NCBI GenBank assembly: GCA_963747535.1
Contig: CAVVFX010000013.1
Location: 186,001-250,000, forward strand
Source: CAVVFX01 sp963747535
GTDB taxonomy: Bacteria; Acidobacteriota; Terriglobia; Bryobacterales; Bryobacteraceae
Direction: 5' to 3'
Length of the DNA: 64,000 nucleotides
Under the pieces are notes generated by a model, which saw nothing but the letters and a program-made list of their open reading frames with translations, made no database searches and was not told where the DNA came from. The position numbers were made by a program, and so were the translations under genes. Shown in pieces: positions 44,840-52,683 of the stretch (positions within the stretch are counted from its first letter, which is position 1; every line of letters begins with the position of its first letter).

Positions 44840-46114
44840 ATGGCCGAAACTCAATCTCCCGCGCCGCCCGCTGGAACCCAAGCCAAGCTGCCAGGAAGCC
44901 AGGCGACGGATCACAAGCATATCGACGAGCCACCGGAACGGGGATTTTTCCGCGAACACCCGATTAAATCGATTGTCGGGCTAATCGTGGTCGCCGCGTT
45001 GCTCGTCGGCGGATACATGTTCTGGCAATATTCGCAGACCTTTGAATCCACCGACGACGCCTTCATTGACGGCCACACGAACTATATCAGCCCGCGCATT
45101 GCCGGCACCATTACCAAGGTCAATGTGGTGGAGAACCAGTTCGTCAAGGAAGGCGATGTCCTCGCTGAGATCGATCCGGCGGATTATCAGGTTTCCTACG
45201 AGCGCGCGGCCGCGGATGTGGCGCAGGCTCAGGCTCAGATTAAGTCGCTGACTCCCAATGTTCCGATCACGGCGACCACCAACCAGTCGTCCATTACCTC
45301 GACGGAAGCCGACATCAGCAACGCGGAGGCAGGAATCTCATCGGCCGAACGAGATCACGACGCCGATCTGGCGCGCCTCCGGGAAGCCCAGGCCAATAAC
45401 GCCAGAGACAAGTCGGACCTGGCTCGCTACAAGATACTCGTGGCGAAAGAAGAGGTATCGCAGCAGGACTACGATGACAAACTGGCTGCGGTCGAGGCGT
45501 CCAATGCGCTGGTACAGTCGCTCCAGGCGATGGCGGAGTCGGCGGCCCATGTCGTCGACCAGCGGCGTGCCGCACTGCGGTCGGTACAGGTGAAACTGCA
45601 GCAGGTGCAGACCAACGCGCCGCAGGAAATGGAAATCCGGCGGGCAGCGGTACAATCTGCGCAGGCGACGGCGTTAGCCGCCAAAGCGCAAGTGGACCAG
45701 GCCAAACTCAATCTGCATTACACCAAAATCATCGCTCCGATAAGCGGTGTGATTGGGCGCAAAATGCTGGAGGTCGGTATGCGCGTGCAGCCCAGCCAGC
45801 AACTGCTGGTCATCGTTCCGCTCGACGATATCTGGGTGACGGCCAATTTCAAGGAGAACCAGATTCGCCATATGCATCCCGGGCAAAGGGTGATCATCCA
45901 CGTAGATGCTTTCGACAAGGACTATGACGGCACGGTGGAGAGCATGCCGGCCGCGACCGGCGCGACGTTCAGCCTTCTGCCGCCGGAGAACGCGACCGGC
46001 AATTTCGTCAAGGTGGTGCAGCGCTTGCCGGTGCGTATACGGTTCAAGGCGGATGAGGATCCGGAAAAGCGCTTGCGGCCTGGAATGTCGGTCGAACCCA
46101 AAGTGTTTCTGTAA
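44840..46114 (+). CDS. HlyD-family membrane-fusion protein (EmrA-like)
   Basis: One N-terminal membrane helix (about residues 42-62, SIVGLIVVAALLVGGYMFW) is followed by a lipoyl half-motif (TDDAFIDGHTNYISPRIAGT, ITKVNVVENQFVKEGDVLAE), a long coiled-coil hairpin (about 105-260), the second lipoyl half (LHYTKIIAPISGVIGRKMLE) and beta-barrel domains ending RPGMSVEPKVFL. It links the MFS pump to the TolC channel across the periplasm. Last gene of the operon. About 90 bases separate it from the PadR gene and hold the PadR palindrome. Confidence 0.92.
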   Translation: MAETQSPAPPAGTQAKLPGSQATDHKHIDEPPERGFFREHPIKSIVGLIVVAALLVGGYMFWQYSQTFESTDDAFIDGHTNYISPRIAGTITKVNVVENQFVKEGDVLAEIDPADYQVSYERAAADVAQAQAQIKSLTPNVPITATTNQSSITSTEADISNAEAGISSAERDHDADLARLREAQANNARDKSDLARYKILVAKEEVSQQDYDDKLAAVEASNALVQSLQAMAESAAHVVDQRRAALRSVQVKLQQVQTNAPQEMEIRRAAVQSAQATALAAKAQVDQAKLNLHYTKIIAPISGVIGRKMLEVGMRVQPSQQLLVIVPLDDIWVTANFKENQIRHMHPGQRVIIHVDAFDKDYDGTVESMPAATGATFSLLPPENATGNFVKVVQRLPVRIRFKADEDPEKRLRPGMSVEPKVFL

Positions 46115-46154
46115 AACCGTCCCGAAGCCCGCGACTTGCGCAGCAGCTGCCGGT

Positions 46155-46204
46155 CATACCTTGCGCTTCTACACGTGGTGTGATATGTAGAAGTACGAGG
46201 TATG
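46155..46204 (+). promoter_or_regulatory. Long inverted repeat over the PadR start: likely autoregulatory operator
   Basis: Left arm 46155-46173 and right arm 46186-46204 pair at sixteen of nineteen positions around a twelve-base spacer; the core arms CTTCTACA/TGTAGAAG are perfect. The right arm includes the ribosome-binding GAGG and the ATG of the PadR gene. PadR proteins bind inverted repeats of this kind over their own promoter. Confidence 0.65.
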
Positions 46205-46540
46205 AAATCCGATCTTCCCCAAGGCACACTGGACCTGTTGATCCTGAAGGTTGTCGCGCTGGGCCCGGTGCACGGGTACGCGATCGCCCAGCGACTCCAA
46301 CAGGCGTCGCGTGATGTCGTGCAGGTTCCGCAGGGCTCGCTTTACCCCGCGCTGCACCGACTGGAATACCGCGGTCTGCTGGCCGCTGACTGGAAGGACA
46401 CTGAAACCGGGCGCGAGGCTAAGTTCTATCGCCTGACGCGCAAGGGGCGGGCCCAGCTCGAAACCGAAGCCGCCAGCTGGCAGCGCTTGACGCAGGCGGT
46501 CGGTCTCATCCTCAAGATGTCCGAGGGGGGCGCCGAATGA
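46202..46540 (+). CDS. PadR-family transcriptional regulator
   Basis: The 112-residue protein is a classic short PadR: DLPQGTLDLLILKVVALGPV, HGYAIAQRLQQASRDVVQVP, QGSLYPALHRLEYRGLLAAD, REAKFYRLTRKGRAQLE. It has a winged helix and a C-terminal dimer helix. PadR genes stand directly upstream of ADOP permease genes in many acidobacteria, as here, with a four-base overlap. A palindrome covers its start, so autorepression is likely. Its partner permease is broken, so the regulator may now act only on itself or elsewhere. Confidence 0.9.
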   Translation: MKSDLPQGTLDLLILKVVALGPVHGYAIAQRLQQASRDVVQVPQGSLYPALHRLEYRGLLAADWKDTETGREAKFYRLTRKGRAQLETEAASWQRLTQAVGLILKMSEGGAE

Positions 46541-47888
46541 CCTGGTGGCATCGCCTGGTGCGACGGCGCCAGATGGACGAGCGACTCGACAAGGAACTGC
46601 GCTTCCATCTGGACCAGCACACGGCCGAACTGATCGCGCAAGGCTATGACTTACAGGAATCGCAGCGGCTCGCCCGGCTTGCCATCGGCGGATTGGAGCA
46701 GGCGAAGGATGAGTGTCGCGATGCCCGCGGCACGCGCTGGCTGGAGGGTTTCTGGCAGGACCTCCGCTATGCACTCCGCTCCGTGCGCCAGCGGCCTGGC
46801 TTCACGGCCATCGCTCTTCTGACGCTCGCCCTAGGCGTTGGAGCGACCACTGTCATGTTCACCGTTATCAACGGTGTGCTGCTTAAGCCGCTTGCTTTTC
46901 CCGAACCAGACCGGCTGGTCGCCCTACACGAAAAGACGGAAAAAGCCAACCAGCTTGGGGATATCTGGGCCTTTGCCTACCCGAATTTTCTCGATTGCCG
47001 GCGCGGGATCAGATGCCTATTACGCTGGCCACCAGTGTGACGCCGGATTATCTGAAGGTCATGGGCATCGCCCTCCGGCAGGGCCGGTTCTTCAATGACC
47101 AGGACCGCATTGGCGCCGAGTCCGTCGTCGTCGTTGATGAGGTCATGGCGCAACACGCCTTTGGACCGCGGCCGGCGATCGGACAACGTCTGTGGATCCC
47201 CGAGATGGGGCCTGGCCCGTTTCGGGTCGTGGGTGTGATTGGCCACGTCCGTTATTGGGGGCTCGCCGGTGACGATCAGGCCCAGGTGCGCGATCAACTC
47301 TACTACCCGCTTGCCCAGGTGCCGGACCCCTTGTTGCGTCGCTGGTCGGAACTCATGTCGATTAGCGTGCGGACGGGCATGACACCGCTGAATGTTGTTG
47401 AGGCACTGCGGCGGGAGCTGCGGGGAGCATCCGGCGACCAGGTTCTCTACGAGGTCCGTACCATGGAGCAGCTCGCGAGCAGCACCCTTGCGCAGCAACG
47501 CTTCCTCCTGCTGTTGTTCGCGGTGTTCGCCGGACTGGCTTTGCTGCTGGCGTGCATTGGCATCTACGGCGTGCTGGCCTATTTGACCGGCCAGCGCGTG
47601 TCGGAACTCGGCGTCCGGATGGCGCTTGGGGCGAGTCCGCGGGATTGTATGCAGTTGGTCCTCCGCCACAGTTTTGGAATGATCCTCGCGGGTCTCGGGA
47701 TTGGCATAGCCGCCGCCTGGGCAGCGGGACGTCTGCTGGAACGCCTGGTGACCGGAGTGCGGTCCACCGGGCTGCTGACCTTCGCGATTACGATCGCCGT
47801 GGTCGTGCTCGCCGCACTGTTCGCCAGTTTTTTGCCCGCGCGCCGGGCCAGCCGCGTCGACCCGATGACTGCGCTCCGGCAGGAGTGA
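46537..47888 (+). pseudogene. ADOP-family (MacB-like) permease with internal deletion and frame change
   Basis: The first 155 codons encode the ADOP N-terminus: RRRQMDERLDKELRFHLDQH, then the first MacB-like helix RPGFTAIALLTLALGVGATT and LLKPLAFPEPDRLVALHEKT. The last 297 codons, in another frame from about 46995, encode the final part of a full ADOP protein: PDYLKVMGIALRQGRFFNDQ, helices LLLLFAVFAGLALLLACIGI and LFASFLPARRASRVDPM. ADOP proteins normally have about 800-880 residues; roughly 400 central residues, including the first FtsX-type domain, are missing at the junction 46985-47010. The product cannot be a normal permease; the C-terminal frame alone would form half a transporter. Confidence 0.8.
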
Positions 47889-47904
47889 ACGCTTTTAAGA
47901 TAAA

Positions 47905-47966
47905 TGCCTGTGGTAGAAGTCGACGCAGGCCAAGGGCCGGCCAAGGGCCTACTCCACCAAGAAATC
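47905..47966 (+). repeat. Dispersed repeat, family 1, partial copy F
   Basis: GCCTGTGGTAGAAGTCGACG, then CAGGCCAAGGGCCGGCC and AAGGGCCTACTCCACCAAG: the outer ends of family 1 without the two hairpins. It runs into the 5' side of the cytochrome gene, and a longer open frame there reads repeat sequence rather than protein. Confidence 0.7.
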
Positions 47967-48005
47967 ATGGCGCGTCGACCCGTAGCCGTGATGTACACTA
48001 CCGGG

Positions 48006-49484
48006 ATGGATCTGACCTGTCGAGCCGCCGTGACGCTTCTAGGCGCGATCGTGTTCGCCGCTGCCGGACAGGCGCAGGTGCCTCGCACGTGGACGCAATC
48101 TGCGATCGATTCTTTGACTCTGCCTCTCTCGAACGCGAAGTACTCCCCGGTTCATATCAGCGAAGACGCCTATTACCAGATCCCGGAACGCGTCATTTAT
48201 AAGAGCTATCCGGTCTATGCACCTGGCCGGGAACCCGAGGGATATATGGAGTGGCTCAAAAACCGGGAGCCCGAAGTTGCCTTCGATCCTTCGAAGCTGA
48301 AGACGCCTGAGCAGTGGATCGCAGCGGGAGAACTGGTTTTCAATGCTCCGACCTCGTTCAATCCGGTCTTCTTTAGCGCCCGTAATCTGCGCGATCCGGA
48401 GTTCTACAAGAAGATGGGTATGCCCGTTGCACGGGATGGCTCCGTTCCATTTGCGCGGTGGGTAATCCGGCACAAAGGGACCGTCGAGCTCGGATCGATG
48501 GGGTGCAATAACTGTCACACACAAGTATTGGAGGACGGAACGGTAGTGCCCGGCGCGCAGGGGAATAATCCGAACGACCGCGAGGGCGCTTTGCTTCTTC
48601 GGTCTATGGCAGCGGCGATCGGTCCGGAGAAAGTGGTAGCGCATGTCCGTGATTTTGCCAGCCAGTTCGAAGTTCCCTGGGTGTCCGGCGATCTCAATCG
48701 CCTCGCGCGGACTATGACGCTGGAGGATTTGATCGCTGCAGGCGACGCAATTCCCGCCGGTGTCACAGCCAGGGCCAACACCAGCATGTTTCTTCCTCCG
48801 CAGATTCCAGACCTCATCGGCGTGCAGGACCGGCGGTACCTCGACCACACCGGTCTCATCCGGCACCGCGATATTGGCGATCTGATGCGCTACAGTTCGC
48901 TCTCTCAGGACATGTTCGTAATGGATCGTTACGGTCCGCTCGCCGGGCGCCATGTCCCACCTGCCGCACGGTACAGCGATGAGCAGCTCTATGCGCTGGC
49001 ACTTTATCTATATTCCCTTCGTCCGCCGCCAAATCCCAATCGTTTTGACGCGGAGGCGGCGCGTGGAAGGTCGTTATTCGAAAGGGAGCGGTGCGGACGT
49101 TGCCACACGCCTCCGCTTTACACGAACAACAAACTTGTTGCTGTGGAGGGGTCCCCTGCACCGGAAGCCGGAGCAATCGAGCGCGACGTCCTCCCAGACC
49201 GGGTCGGCACGGACCCAAGGTACGCGCTGGAAACCAGGAAAGGCACGGGCTATTACAAGGTGCCGTCTTTAAAGGGCCTCTGGTATCGGAGGATTCTCGG
49301 GCACAACGGATCTGCCGCGACTCTTCAGGACTGGTTCGATCCGGCGAGGTTAAGTCCTCAATACGTGCCGACCGGGTTCAAGGGCTTTGACGGTAAGACC
49401 CGATCGATACCAGGACATCCTTTCGGTCTCGCTCTCTCGCCATCTGAACGGCAGGATCTGATTGCCTTTCTGAAGACCCTTTAA
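48006..49484 (+). CDS. Exported dihaem cytochrome c
   Basis: From the ATG at 48006 the product has a signal peptide (CRAAVTLLGAIVFAAAGQA) and two haem c motifs, CNNCH at 167-171 and CGRCH at 363-367. The second lies in a cytochrome c domain like those of the diheme peroxidase/MauG group (SLFERERCGRCHTPPLYTNN, later YYKVPSLKGLWYRRILGHNG and LSPSERQDLIAFLKTL). Such proteins move electrons in the periplasm; enzyme activity cannot be judged. An open frame extends 34 codons upstream into a dispersed repeat and is not real coding. The gene is followed by a strong hairpin. Confidence 0.82.
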   Translation: MDLTCRAAVTLLGAIVFAAAGQAQVPRTWTQSAIDSLTLPLSNAKYSPVHISEDAYYQIPERVIYKSYPVYAPGREPEGYMEWLKNREPEVAFDPSKLKTPEQWIAAGELVFNAPTSFNPVFFSARNLRDPEFYKKMGMPVARDGSVPFARWVIRHKGTVELGSMGCNNCHTQVLEDGTVVPGAQGNNPNDREGALLLRSMAAAIGPEKVVAHVRDFASQFEVPWVSGDLNRLARTMTLEDLIAAGDAIPAGVTARANTSMFLPPQIPDLIGVQDRRYLDHTGLIRHRDIGDLMRYSSLSQDMFVMDRYGPLAGRHVPPAARYSDEQLYALALYLYSLRPPPNPNRFDAEAARGRSLFERERCGRCHTPPLYTNNKLVAVEGSPAPEAGAIERDVLPDRVGTDPRYALETRKGTGYYKVPSLKGLWYRRILGHNGSAATLQDWFDPARLSPQYVPTGFKGFDGKTRSIPGHPFGLALSPSERQDLIAFLKTL

Positions 49485-49530
49485 TTGGGAGTGGGGCCGA
49501 CCGCTCGCCCCGCGGCCAGAGACGCAAATG

Positions 49531-49565
49531 CATCCGGCCCGGATTCGCAGTCTCCGGGCCGGATG
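49531..49565 (+). terminator. Strong hairpin between convergent genes
   Basis: Perfect 13-base arms, CATCCGGCCCGGA and TCCGGGCCGGATG, around a nine-base loop. It lies between the cytochrome gene (ends 49484) and the convergent small exported protein (ends 49584), so it can act in both directions. No T-run follows, so it may work with Rho or only as an RNA end. Confidence 0.65.
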
Positions 49566-49583
49566 TCTAACTTGGGCTCGAGT

Positions 49584-50012
49584 TCAGTCCGCGTGCCGGA
49601 GGTCGATAGAGATCGTCGCCATTTCGCGTGGCTGAGTGCCGTTGACAATTTCCTTTTCGGCCTTGGTCATGGCCACGTTGCTTCCGGCGCCGCTCACCGG
49701 ACGGATTTGGGCGAGGAAACAAGTCTTGCCGGCGTAGCAATGGAACGTCAGCCTGGCAGGTCCTGCGTGGGCTAGCGAATGGTCGGCGCCGGCGACGAAA
49801 ACGGATTCTCCGGTCTTCGAGTTCTGCATGGAGGGTACGCTTAAAAAGCCATACTCACGCACGACATACCTCCCGGACGGGAAGGCTTTTCCGTTCACCT
49901 GAAATGCAAATGGGACTTTAGCGGAAAGGTCGATAGATTGGGCATCGAGAGCGCTCCCAAATACGCAAGCCGCGCCAAGTGCCAGAAACATTCTGATAGC
50001 GTTGTTTTTCAT
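49584..50012 (-). CDS. Small exported protein of unknown function
   Basis: A signal peptide (MKNNAIRMFLALGAACVFGSA) is followed by about 115 residues with a beta-rich pattern: SAKVPFAFQVNGKAFPSGRY, VVREYGFLSVPSMQ, ARLTFHCYAGKTCFLAQIRP. Two Cys residues (HCYAGKTC) may form a disulfide. Proteins of this design (VPFAFQVNGK.FPAGRY) are common in acidobacteria, but I know no function. GAAGGAG precedes the ATG. About 230 bases upstream separate it from the next gene, without other features seen. Confidence 0.7.
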   Translation of the reverse strand: MKNNAIRMFLALGAACVFGSALDAQSIDLSAKVPFAFQVNGKAFPSGRYVVREYGFLSVPSMQNSKTGESVFVAGADHSLAHAGPARLTFHCYAGKTCFLAQIRPVSGAGSNVAMTKAEKEIVNGTQPREMATISIDLRHAD

Positions 50013-50243
50013 TGCCGTTTCTCCTTCTGTTGATTTGGAACTTGCTGCGTTCCGGGGACTCCTCGCTTAGGGCAGGTGCGCAGCCAAGCTGCGGTTGTTG
50101 AGCCGAAAAGACTTACGTCTACAGCCTCGCAGATTTCGAAGCAAAGGGCGGATTCCTGTAACCAAAAGGTGAAACGGTTGCGAAGGCTATTCTGGGGAGC
50201 TATAGAGGAGCCGGCGGCTCACGGCGCGATTAGCGTGGCCCTT

Positions 50244-51269
50244 TCATGACGACTTCACCGGACGGAGCTTGACGACCCGCTTGGTTCGTGTTTCGGCCAC
50301 GTAAATCGACCCATCGCGGCCGACCGCGATATCGTGAACGGCGTTAAACACCGGATCGCCGGGTTTCCCGAAGCCGATGGATGCGACAATATTCCAGTCG
50401 CGGTCGAGCTTGACCACCCCGGTGTGCGCGGTATCGTAATCGGCGCGGCGAATTCCGAGGTAAAGGAAACCGTCGGAATCGGCGTCGACACAAAATATCC
50501 GTCCGGTCGTTTGAGCGTCCTTTGCTCCGGTCCACTGCCGCTTGAACTTGCCGGTCCGGTCGAACAGTTGAAGGCGTGAGTTTTCGCGGTCGGCCACGAG
50601 GACGTCGGTACTGCCGGGCACGAGCAGGAGCCCATGCGGATTACTGAACTCACCCTCGCCCGATCCCTTCTTACCCCATTCCTGCAACCATTTTCCGTTG
50701 CGGTCGAACAGCGCGACGCGGCTGTTCACATAGCCGTCCGAGACGTAAAAAGTCTCGTCCGGACGAATCGCAATGTCCGTAGGCTCGTTGAAATGCTTCG
50801 CATCCCAGGCTCCAACGCGTGGTTCCCCGAGCGCGAAGATCATCTTGCCATCGTGGGTGAACTTGAAAACCTGCTGCAATGAGACGTCTGTCAGGAAAAC
50901 GTTGTTCTGCCCGTCGATGGAAATGCCGTGCGGCACCATAAACATGTTCGCGCCCCACGACGAAATGAGCCTGCCTGTATTGGAGTCGATTTCGAGCACT
51001 GTCGGTTCGGTGAGCTTGGTTTTTGCCGTGACGTCGAACCCTCGGCCGGGTCTATGAAAAATAAATACATGGCCACTTACGTCGACGGCGACACCGGCGG
51101 TTTCGCCCAGCCGGACGTTCGGAGGAAGACTCGGCCAATCCTTTACCTCTTCATACCGCGTAGTCGTCGCCGCAGCCATGGCATCTCCACGGCCGCTGGG
51201 CATCGTCTGCAACAGAAGGAACAAGGCACAGGCTGACGCCCGTGTTACGAGGCTAATCCGCGATAGCAT
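50244..51269 (-). CDS. Exported NHL-repeat six-bladed propeller, peptidyl-hydroxyglycine lyase-like
   Basis: From ATG 51269 the product has a signal segment (ISLVTRASACALFLLLQ) and NHL repeats across residues 60-335: VAVDVSGHVFIFHRPGRGFD, VPHGISIDGQNNVFLTDVSL, NEPTDIAIRPDETFYVSDGY, NPHGLLLVPGSTDVLVADRE. The HG/HD positions and repeat pattern are like the peptidylamidoglycolate lyase (PAL) domain, but NHL propellers have many roles and I would not claim activity. It is the last gene of the cysD-cysN-cysH-tauE-like row, overlapping the TauE gene by about 25 bases. A role in sulfur metabolism is not obvious. Confidence 0.72.
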   Translation of the reverse strand: MLSRISLVTRASACALFLLLQTMPSGRGDAMAAATTTRYEEVKDWPSLPPNVRLGETAGVAVDVSGHVFIFHRPGRGFDVTAKTKLTEPTVLEIDSNTGRLISSWGANMFMVPHGISIDGQNNVFLTDVSLQQVFKFTHDGKMIFALGEPRVGAWDAKHFNEPTDIAIRPDETFYVSDGYVNSRVALFDRNGKWLQEWGKKGSGEGEFSNPHGLLLVPGSTDVLVADRENSRLQLFDRTGKFKRQWTGAKDAQTTGRIFCVDADSDGFLYLGIRRADYDTAHTGVVKLDRDWNIVASIGFGKPGDPVFNAVHDIAVGRDGSIYVAETRTKRVVKLRPVKSS

Positions 51270-51994
51270 AACTGCGCTCCCAGACCTATTATCCAGGCGG
51301 AAAGGGCGTAGCGTAGAGGGCGTGAGGGCAGGCGGGTCGCCATATTGGCTCCGATTACCGCTCCCGGGATCCCGGCGACAATGAGTTTCCACAGCAGGTC
51401 CGCGGCGAAATTGCCGGCATGCAACTGAATGCCTCCGCCCACAGTCGACAACACGAGGCCGAAGAACATATCCGTGCCAACCACCTGTGCGGCCGTCAGC
51501 GACGTCCATCCCAGAAGAACGATGGAGCCCAAGGCTCCCGCTCCCGCAGCCGAGAAGCCGACTTCCGCGCCAATCGGCAACGCAACGAGCGGCAGCCAGC
51601 GAGGGTGGTTGCGAACTTCGGTCCGCTGCGGGTTGCGGATCATCTTGTAAACGTTCAGCAGGGACATGGTCACGATGGTGATGCCCAGAATGCTGTACAG
51701 CAGGCTCTCGTTGTGCTTTACGTTGAAGTGGCTAAGTAGCAGAGAACCGGCGAGTACGCCCGGCAAGCCTCCCGCGACGAGCAGCGCCAGGGTGCGCCAG
51801 TGGACCTGCCTGCGGCTCACAAAAACGGGGGCGGCGAGAAGCTTCACGACAGTTGAGAAGATCAGCGCCGTGCCCACCGCCTGCGGGGCGGGCACATGCA
51901 GGAAGAGGATCAGTACTGGCGTGGTGATGACGCCCGCGCCGACGCCGGTCAGGCCAATGGCAGCCGCGATGATGAAACCGATCAGGAATTCCAC
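51245..51994 (-). CDS. TauE/SafE-family membrane permease (sulfite/sulfonate exporter-like)
   Basis: The 249-residue protein has about seven hydrophobic segments and the TauE/SafE pattern: FLIGFIIAAAIGLTGVGAGV, AVGTALIFSTVVKLLAAPVF, GFSAAGAGALGSIVLLGWTS, QVVGTDMFFGLVLSTVGGGI. The family moves sulfur-containing anions or similar solutes. I start at GTG 51994, with AAGGA before it, since the frame upstream reads into the cysH gene. It lies four bases after the cysH stop, inside the sulfate-assimilation operon, which supports a role with sulfite or sulfate (inference). Confidence 0.85.
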   Translation of the reverse strand: MEFLIGFIIAAAIGLTGVGAGVITTPVLILFLHVPAPQAVGTALIFSTVVKLLAAPVFVSRRQVHWRTLALLVAGGLPGVLAGSLLLSHFNVKHNESLLYSILGITIVTMSLLNVYKMIRNPQRTEVRNHPRWLPLVALPIGAEVGFSAAGAGALGSIVLLGWTSLTAAQVVGTDMFFGLVLSTVGGGIQLHAGNFAADLLWKLIVAGIPGAVIGANMATRLPSRPLRYALSAWIIGLGAQLCYRGLAS

Positions 51995-51998
51995 GGCT

Positions 51999-52682
51999 TT
52001 ATCCTTGCTGTGCCTGGATGTGGATGCCGCACTCCAGTTTGTTGTGACCGCCCCAACGGCCGGAACGCGGATTATCGGGATCGATGGGTGGCTGCGTGCA
52101 CGGCTCGCAGCCGATGCTCGTATACCCGAGATCGTAAAGCGGCAACGCGGGAATCTGATGCTCCTTGAGGTAGGCCCAGACGTCCTGGGTGGTCCAGCCG
52201 GCAAGCGGACTGACTTTCGTCAGCATTTTCCCGGTGGGCAGCTTGAAGTCGTCAACTTCCTTCAGATTGGCGCGAGTCGGAGATTGCTCCCGGCGCAACG
52301 CCGTGAACCAGATGTCGTACGGCTGGAGGCCCGAAAACAGCGGCTCGACCTTGCGGATACCGCAGCAGCGCGAAGGATCGGTCTGGTTCAGGATTCCGAA
52401 CTGCGATTCCTGATCGGCCACAGTAATCTTCGGCGTTAGATTTATCAGGTTAAGTCTATAGTATTGCGCCATTTCGTCGCGATATTTATATGTTGCGGCG
52501 AAGTGGTAACCGGTGTCGAGGAACAGGACCGGGATGTCCGGCTTTTGCTGGATCAGGAGGTGCACGAGCACCATGCACTCGGTCTGGAAGCTCGATGTGA
52601 CGCAGGAAAGCTGGTTGCGGGAGAGAAGGTCGTGAATCAGTTCCTGAGCTTGGCTGGTCTTATTGGCAATCAACGTGGACAT
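51999..52682 (-). CDS. cysH: Assimilatory phosphoadenylyl/adenylyl-sulfate reductase
   Basis: The 227-residue protein has all the motifs of the iron-sulfur type: CCGIRKVEP (Cys106, Cys107), GCEPCT (Cys192, Cys195) that bind a [4Fe-4S] cluster, and the C-terminal ECGIH with catalytic Cys218. Enzymes with both Cys pairs usually reduce adenylyl-sulfate (APS) to sulfite with thioredoxin. That fits the operon, where no functional APS kinase is seen. The start at 52682 lies one base after the cysN stop. The upstream extension in the same frame reads through cysN and is not real. Confidence 0.9.
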   Translation of the reverse strand: MSTLIANKTSQAQELIHDLLSRNQLSCVTSSFQTECMVLVHLLIQQKPDIPVLFLDTGYHFAATYKYRDEMAQYYRLNLINLTPKITVADQESQFGILNQTDPSRCCGIRKVEPLFSGLQPYDIWFTALRREQSPTRANLKEVDDFKLPTGKMLTKVSPLAGWTTQDVWAYLKEHQIPALPLYDLGYTSIGCEPCTQPPIDPDNPRSGRWGGHNKLECGIHIQAQQG

Positions 52683-52683
52683 G

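Noticed and set aside
47904..48005. N-terminal extension of the dihaem cytochrome
   Set aside because: The 34 codons read dispersed-repeat DNA; the signal peptide starts at 48006.
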